NCBI RefSeq assembly: GCF_963169125.1
Contig: NC_084793.1
Coordinates: 39,334,578 to 39,398,577 of the forward strand
From: Humulus lupulus
Taxonomy: Eukaryota; Streptophyta; Magnoliopsida; Rosales; Cannabaceae
Reading direction: 5' to 3'
Length of the DNA: 64,000 nt
Shown here: positions 58,234-64,000 of the stretch, piece by piece
Layout: each line of letters begins with the position of its first letter
Position numbering within the stretch: the first letter of the stretch is position 1
Made by a program: the position numbers and the translations under genes
The notes under the pieces: generated by a model
What the model saw: the letters and a program-made list of their open reading frames with translations, nothing else
Told to the model about the DNA's origin: nothing
The model's database searches: none

Positions 58234-60018
58234 ACCTTTTGCAGCATCTCAAGCCCATCAATTTGCTTCTTAAAATCTGTGCTTAGAAGCCGTCTATGCA
58301 AATCCTCTCTGAAGTACTTCATCAAATCATTCTGCATAAACGTGTATGTTAAATAAATTCTGCATTAAATTAGATACAAAATAAACAAATCTGAGAAACT
58401 ACTATATCCACAACCTCAAGGTCTTGAATTTGTTCTATCCGTGGATCTTCAAACTTAAACCTCCTTACTACCAATCTTTCCCTATCCTCCTGCAGATAAG
58501 TAAAGTCCAAATGATTACTTGTCAATATATTCAAAAGTAAGAGACATTCAAAAATTGCTTGCTTAAGTTGTACCTTATTGGAATCTTTAACATTTAGTAA
58601 AGCCTGCGATTGAACTGCTATATCTTGAATGGACATAATTGATTCTGACCTCAAAGCCTCCGTACCAACAGTTCTCTTTAAAAAATCATTAACCGAAAAA
58701 AATTAAAAAATAAAATAAAATAATAATAATCTCCTTACAAAATTATAAGTTATAAAAGAACTAGAAGTAAGCATTTAAGGAAACATACAGAAGATGCTAC
58801 TTTGCTTCCATGCTTCAAAACACCATTAGAAGTGGATTTACCCACTTTCGAAAGGGTCTTGGATGCAGGGGCCGAAATTGTTTTGGCAGATTCAAAAGAT
58901 TCTGGAAAAAAATAATTATTATTGGTATAAATCACCAAAACAAAATACAAGCAAGAGACCCAAGTACCCAACAGCCTTACCTTGAAAATTACCATAATGC
59001 TTCAAACGTCATGAACAAGAGCTAAAGCTGGTTCTGAACATCCCTAACAAGCTTCTCAACCTGAAATAATACATTCAAACAATGTGTTCATGCACTAACT
59101 GACCAATGAGTCAAAATAGTACCAAAAGTTACTAGTGCACTTACAGTTTCTTGTATACAAACTATCAAGATTTCAGCAATGCATGTCTCTGCTGCTTTAC
59201 GAACATCTGATGATTTATCCTGGATGAAAATTTCATAAAGTCATAACCAGAAACAATGGAAAGGGAACTGGCATCATGATTCTTACATCTCTATGCACAT
59301 TATTGTTAGCATGGAAATATTCTAGCAATGCAAACAAGTAAAAAGAATATTTCACTGTTTTTGACAAGTCAGAATTAACGTCAGAGCAGAGGAAGCTGGC
59401 TTTAGTAGCTGTACAGCATCAGGAAATTCAGCAACAAATAAACAAAAACGAACAATACATGCATCTTCAATGATTAAGTTGGAGCACCTCAAATGGATTC
59501 TTCTCATACTCCATATCCAGTGCACTAAGAAGTGCAGGTTTAACATCAGAAAGAAACCCTTTAATATCTACAAAAGAAAAGGGGTGGGAGGGAGTTACAA
59601 ATTAATCATAAAAAAAAGATCAATGTTTGGGAGCAGTTCAACTAAATATTTAAAAGGAAATTGAGGTGTGTGGACAATTCAAATAAAATGAGTATCAACC
59701 TGGGCCGACAAATTTATGCAAAACACCCAAAAGCTTGACAGAAAAAATTCTAGTAGCAGCTGCACTTGACTGCAGTCCAGTATCTTTACAAAAATCAATT
59801 AAATCCTGTAAAACAAAATATATCAATTCCTTTAATAGTTGAATATGGTAATTATTAACTAACAGTTAGACAAAGCAAAAAACAAAAAGGGCCCAAATAT
59901 AACTCCAAACCTTAAGTTTCAAATGTGAGATGCCAAAATCTTCCACTGCTGAAACCATCCACAGTAGCCCCTCGCTAAGAACCTTGGGATTCTTGTGCTC
60001 TTTTAGTATCTTGTAAGT
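58234..60018 (-). pseudogene. Captured MOR1/XMAP215 microtubule polymerase fragment, multi-exon
   Basis: Consecutive minus-strand exons are recognisable. 60018-59911: YKILKEHKNPKVLSEGLLWM. 59805-59700: DLIDFCKDTGLQSSAAATR. 59567-59488: IKGFLSDVKPALLSALDMEY. About 59420-59370: FPDAVQLLKPASSA. About 59219-59145: DKSSDVRKAAETCIAEIL. 58900-58800: KTLSKVGKSTSNGVLKHG. About 58660-58575: IQDIAVQSQALLNVKDSNK. About 58491-58416: EDRERLVVRRFKFEDPRIEQ. About 58331-58240: DLMKYFREDLHRRLLSTDFK. The order is that of plant MOR1, a TOG-domain protein that promotes microtubule growth. Introns are retained, so capture was from DNA. Some joins are out of frame (after 59370 and at about 59050, where a stop intervenes), so it is a pseudogene piece. 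Confidence 0.9.
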
Positions 60019-61785
60019 CTACAATACAAAAAATTCCTTGACTTTTATTGGATTATAAAAAATAAAAAAAGCAATCAAAGAAAAGAAATACAAGTTCCAA
60101 TCAATTTAGAACCTAATATGTTTCATCCCTGCTTCAGAAGTTCACAAGAGAAGTGCAAACAAACTTCTCTACAGAAATGATTTAAATGTAAGACTTACTC
60201 TTTCAAAAATAAATCCAGGACCTACAGCTTCACAAAAAGTGTTCACTGTTGTGTAACAAGTTTTAAATCTGTTTAATATGATTTCTTTTATGATTTTACT
60301 GTTGGCAACATGATTTAAGGTTGTTTCAACTTTCAGTTTCAATAGCAATCATTTCAGATTATCAATCATAATGGTTTATTTTTATTTGAATAGGAATTTG
60401 GCAAGAGAAATTTCTCAAGAATATGTTACTACAAGTTCAAAATCTATTCTATCAATGTACTCATTGTTTGTTGATAAATTACTGAAGAAATCGATGCATA
60501 AAAATAAAGAGAAAGAAAATGAGTTGTTTGATAAAATGAAAAAATAAAGAGAAAAGAAAAATAAGAGAAAAAATAGAGGGATACCCGCTAAATTTTTTCT
60601 CCTCTGCTTTCACTCTTCTCATCAATAAATCTATTTAGATCCTGCACCAAGTCATTAAATAAATAGTCAAATCCCTGCATATTCAAACCCAGCCAGCAGG
60701 TTGTCTGCAATTTCAAAAGTTAAATAACAATTGTCAAATCCCTGCATATGCTTTATAAAGACTTCAGTTCATGCTAGCAGAAAACCAACATAGAAGCAGA
60801 CATTTATATTGGTTTTGGTACTAAATCTATCCCAGAACAGAGTAAAAGTTCTTGCCACCACTTTCATTGTTATCTTGAAAGAAAAATAGTTTATAGGTTA
60901 ATGAAAATATTATAATCAATGTGCCAACTCATCCACCAGAATTATTGTGGGGAATAAACTCACTTACATGCATGCTTAAAGCGTGTATGTGTGTGTATAT
61001 GTGTAATTATCTGTGTACTAGTTTCTCATACCGCAGCACACAAATTACTTTTCTTCTCTTCATTGCAAAACAAGAAATATATGGGGTCCTTTTATCTACT
61101 GACCAAACAAGACATAGGGAATAGTAAACAGAGCAGTGTTGTAAATATAGTGTTGGGTTATTCGGAGACATTATACTTATGGACAGAGCAGCTACTAGTT
61201 ATTTTCATGGGTTTTTGTTGGCTATAACAGTACTAGAAGACCCTTCATGGAAGAAACAACTGTCCTCAACCATGTATTTAAACATCATTTTTAACAAAAA
61301 CAAGTGTCGTATATCTCACAATTCAATGCCAAATTAAGAAGCATACAAAGTCAAATTAAGAAAGGATTCAAGGCCAAGAATCCCATTTACTCATTTACAA
61401 GCAATTACTCACATATCTCATTGAAGCATTCTGTCAAACACCTTTAATGCATTATTTAAAGCTTAGTAATATATACTTTAAAACAGCAAGCAAGTCCAGA
61501 TACGTCCTATATTCACTCTTTCTCTCTCTTTCTATAAATATATATATATATATACTAGAAAAAACTCAGTGAACGGTCACTCCCATATAAAGCATCATTT
61601 TTTATAAAATATTGACACTTCATTTGTGCAGAACAGAGTCCAAATTCATAGAATATCTTAAAAATGTCAAAATTTGTAAGAGGGGTCATGTTTATTGTCA
61701 ACTGAAACCACTTCAATGAATTATCAAGTGAAAACAACTGCATAAATTAGGAGAAGCTGACAGTTAACAAAAGAAGTATTCATAC
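60019..61785. other. CACTA-3 interior between captured MOR1 and SRAP pieces
   Basis: Mostly AT-rich, intron-like. A stretch at 60590-60710 (minus strand, GFDYLFNDLVQDLNRFIDEK with adjoining CWLGLN) looks coding and borders AG/GT sites, but I do not recognise it; it could be another captured exon. No other gene is seen. Confidence 0.35.
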
Positions 61786-62097
61786 CCTTCTACTGAAACA
61801 AGGCACCGATTTTTAGGAATAAGACGATGAAAAGAAGCCTTTTCACTGTTGGACTCAGATCGAGCATTAAACTGAAATTTTAGGAACCAAAAAAAAATTA
61901 TAATATCTATAAAAAAAAACCATCTTGAACAAAGCCAAAGTTAAGATTTTACCATCTTATAGTGATCAGTTTTCTTAGTGAAACTGGGAATAAGTCCCCA
62001 TTTCATGCATTGGAGGACCACTGCACCATCAGAGCCGTCTTCTCTGCGGATACCGAGTATGTTTGATCCTGGGGAAACATTGTACGAAGGACGATAG
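61786..62097 (-). pseudogene. Captured SRAP-domain (HMCES/YedK-type) exons
   Basis: Two exons with clean borders: 62097-61953 reads YRPSYNVSPGSNILGIRRED, CMKWGLIPSFTKK, DHYKM; 61871-61786 reads FNARSESNSEKASFHRLIPK, NRCLVSVEG. These are the conserved SRAP motifs of the family that shields abasic sites in DNA by a covalent bond through Cys2. The first exon with the catalytic MCGR start is not seen and the C-terminal active-site region (usually HxRMP) is also absent, so this fragment cannot be catalytic. The two exons are open and their phases agree (145 and 86 nt). Confidence 0.9.
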
Positions 62098-62664
62098 CTG
62101 CACACACATACGTATATATATTTATATACAGATATATATATGAGTTTAACTTATATAAATTGATTAACAAAGAGAAAATATGATTGATGAATAATTAAAT
62201 CAATGATGAAAGAACCAAAAACGAAATTACAGTAAAAACTTAGAGTGATGAACAATTAGAATCAGAGACTGTACTGTAAAGCTCCTTCGTTGTTCTTCGC
62301 AGATTGAAACAAGAAATTTCAACTGTAGTAATTTCGTCTTGAATCAGAGAAACCCTTGACTCGAATGTGGTGAAGCCCTTCTCATATTTGTCTTTCGTGA
62401 AGGGGAGTGAGAGACCGAGAGAGCTACTTGCCTACGAGAATGACCGAGAGAGACCGAGAGAGCTACTAGCCTTCGTGAAGAGAAAGATTGAAGAAGAAGA
62501 AATGGGTAAGGGGAAATGGGTACACGGGAAACTAGAAAAAACTTAGACATTTTGGTTGGCGGTATTTTATTTTACTTTGCCGCCCGAAATATTTCCCATA
62601 TACAATAACTCTTTTTAAATACTATTATAATGATGTGTTATGGTAATGGGTATTTGGTGTAGTG

Positions 62665-64000
62665 GTATAAAATCAGGCAATTAATGTCTTTATTACATTT
62701 ATTTGTACGTTTGGAGAGTTACTCAAATATGCACATTACTTGATCATATGTAAACGGTCACTGAATTATGTCTGTTGAACCCTTATTAATAGAGGGGGAA
62801 TGGACTGAAAAGGGGACCGAAACTTTATACGCCAAAACTCTTCTAAAATTGTCATAAACAATTTTCTCAGAGATCACAAGCAATACTATAGACTTTGGAC
62901 TAGATGAATTTTAATCATTGAACCACGTAAATTCTTGAGTGTTCATATTTATGATAAATTCTAATTCCTCATTCTCGAACTTCTTAGTTCAGTGTTGATG
63001 AAAAATTGTGTCAACAGAGAGATAGGGGGAGAAAGAAAGAGAGAGGGACGCTTGGTGAGAGAGAAGGACATAGGTTTTAAGTGTTCTCCGATAGAGAGAG
63101 AGAGAGAGAGAGAGAGAATTAGAGTTTAGGTTTTTATTCAAAACCTAGGTCATTCTCTCTCTCCCTCTCACACACACACACAAAGAGAGAGAAAATTAGA
63201 GTTTGGGTTTTTTTTTTTTGGGAACGAGGGGGGGGGGGTGAGAGGGGTATTTTCAGTACTAGGGGAATCATTATTCAACACCGTAAATTATTCAGAATTT
63301 TGTTAAAATTTGTGGGATGCGTAATAATATAACTATCATGTATGTTGTCATATAAAAAAATTGAGTTATAATTTTTTCAGGTACCGAAAATAGAAAACAC
63401 TCATACAATATGGGCAAAAGTGATGTTATACCTAAGAAGCTCCATATATATAATGCATGTTTGCTTGATTTTATTTAAAATATTTATTAATTATTTTTAT
63501 TAAGTTTTTATGATTATCTTATAAATTTTAAATAAATAAACAATATTTAAAAGAAAAATTAAACCAAAACATATATTGTTTATGTTTTTTTTTACAAAAA
63601 AAATAATATGATAACATTTTAGATCACAAACTACTATATTCAATGTGTACAAAACATTCATGATATTATTTAAACTCCACCTCAATGATTGGTTAAGAAG
63701 CTCTTGTTTATTTTTTATAGAAGAGAAATATTATTCTAACTTCTTATGTAGTTACACAATCATATTATTTGTACACACAACACACACATATATATATAAT
63801 GTATTTAAAATATTTTTTGTTATTTAATATGAATCTATATATATATTTATATAAGTTAGATTAAGTAATAAAAATATTTTCTTTAAAAATATAAATGATA
63901 AAATTTTTAATAAAAAATAAGATTATTTATTCTATATTATTACAATGATGATATTTTATAACATTTAAATTTATATTAATATAATTATTAAATATCTAAT
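62665..64000. other. Intergenic AT-rich region with GA and CA microsatellites
   Basis: (GA)n at 63090-63120 and around 63045, (CA)n near 63170, and a G-run near 63229. No ORF longer than about 60 codons resembles a known protein, and no element ends were identified. Confidence 0.5.

Larger units (their letters stand above)
56144..62664. mobile_element. Pack-CACTA element (CACTA-3) carrying pieces of at least four host genes
   Basis: The left end is CACTACAAGAAAAAATGC and the right end, reversed, CACTACACCAAATACCC. The flanks are a perfect three-base duplication GTA (56141-56143, 62665-62667). The left arm holds a sub-terminal repeat array, and short GTTAT/TGTGTTAT motifs recur at the right (62600-62645). 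No transposase ORF is present. Instead the 6.5-kb body contains, all on the minus strand and with intron-like spacing and GT-AG borders, exon pieces recognisable as SRAP/HMCES-type protein, MOR1, LAF3-like amidohydrolase and sulfate transporter. A purine-rich leader-like tract near the right end (62400-62540) could serve as a start for a chimeric minus-strand transcript. Confidence 0.9.

Noticed and set aside
61150..61227. Plus-strand ORF near 61000-61227 as a captured gene
   Set aside because: No similarity recognised and no exon borders; the captured pieces in this element are all on the minus strand.

Overview
The window is nuclear DNA from a flowering plant, most likely a eudicot. It is AT-rich, has spliced genes, and is dominated by plant-type LTR retrotransposons (Ty1-copia, Ty3-gypsy chromovirus, Tat-like gypsy, Cassandra) and CACTA DNA transposons. 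Some repeat styles recall Cannabaceae, but I cannot verify a species. The only host gene I can reconstruct is a minus-strand ankyrin-repeat/PGG membrane protein gene (ITN1/ACD6-like) at 33628-54887. It has six exons whose splice phases all agree, but exon 1 contains one in-frame TAG.

Layout. 1-4124: head-to-head copies of a copia LTR with a broken gag between them. 4174-10007: remains of two CACTA elements, one holding a small hAT element and cut by a chromovirus LTR. 10603-27658: one non-coding LTR element with perfect CCCAA target duplications, swollen to 17 kb by a chromovirus fragment in its 5' LTR, a solo LTR with a second solo LTR inside it, and a 4.4-kb CACTA element. 27946-33540: a copia element with a dead gag-pol.

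33628-54887: the ankyrin gene. Its third intron is about 17.3 kb, and most of that is a Tat-like gypsy element without reverse transcriptase (about 36926-51047). That element still shows gag-protease, an antisense ORF and two LTRs, and itself carries three solo LTRs (a gypsy LTR, a Cassandra-type LTR with a 5S rRNA-like core, and a copia LTR).

54888-56143: upstream region of the gene, with a fold-back MITE. 56144-62664: a 6.5-kb CACTA element with a perfect GTA target duplication. It carries minus-strand exon pieces of at least four unrelated host genes: an SRAP/HMCES-type protein, MOR1 microtubule polymerase, a LAF3-like amidohydrolase and a sulfate transporter. This Pack-CACTA is the most remarkable object in the window. 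62665-64000: AT-rich sequence with GA microsatellites and no gene that I can see.

The target duplications allow a relative insertion order for many elements. No tRNA gene, CRISPR array or organellar segment was seen. Exon boundaries were read by eye from GT/AG sites, reading phase and protein similarity known to me; no search was run.
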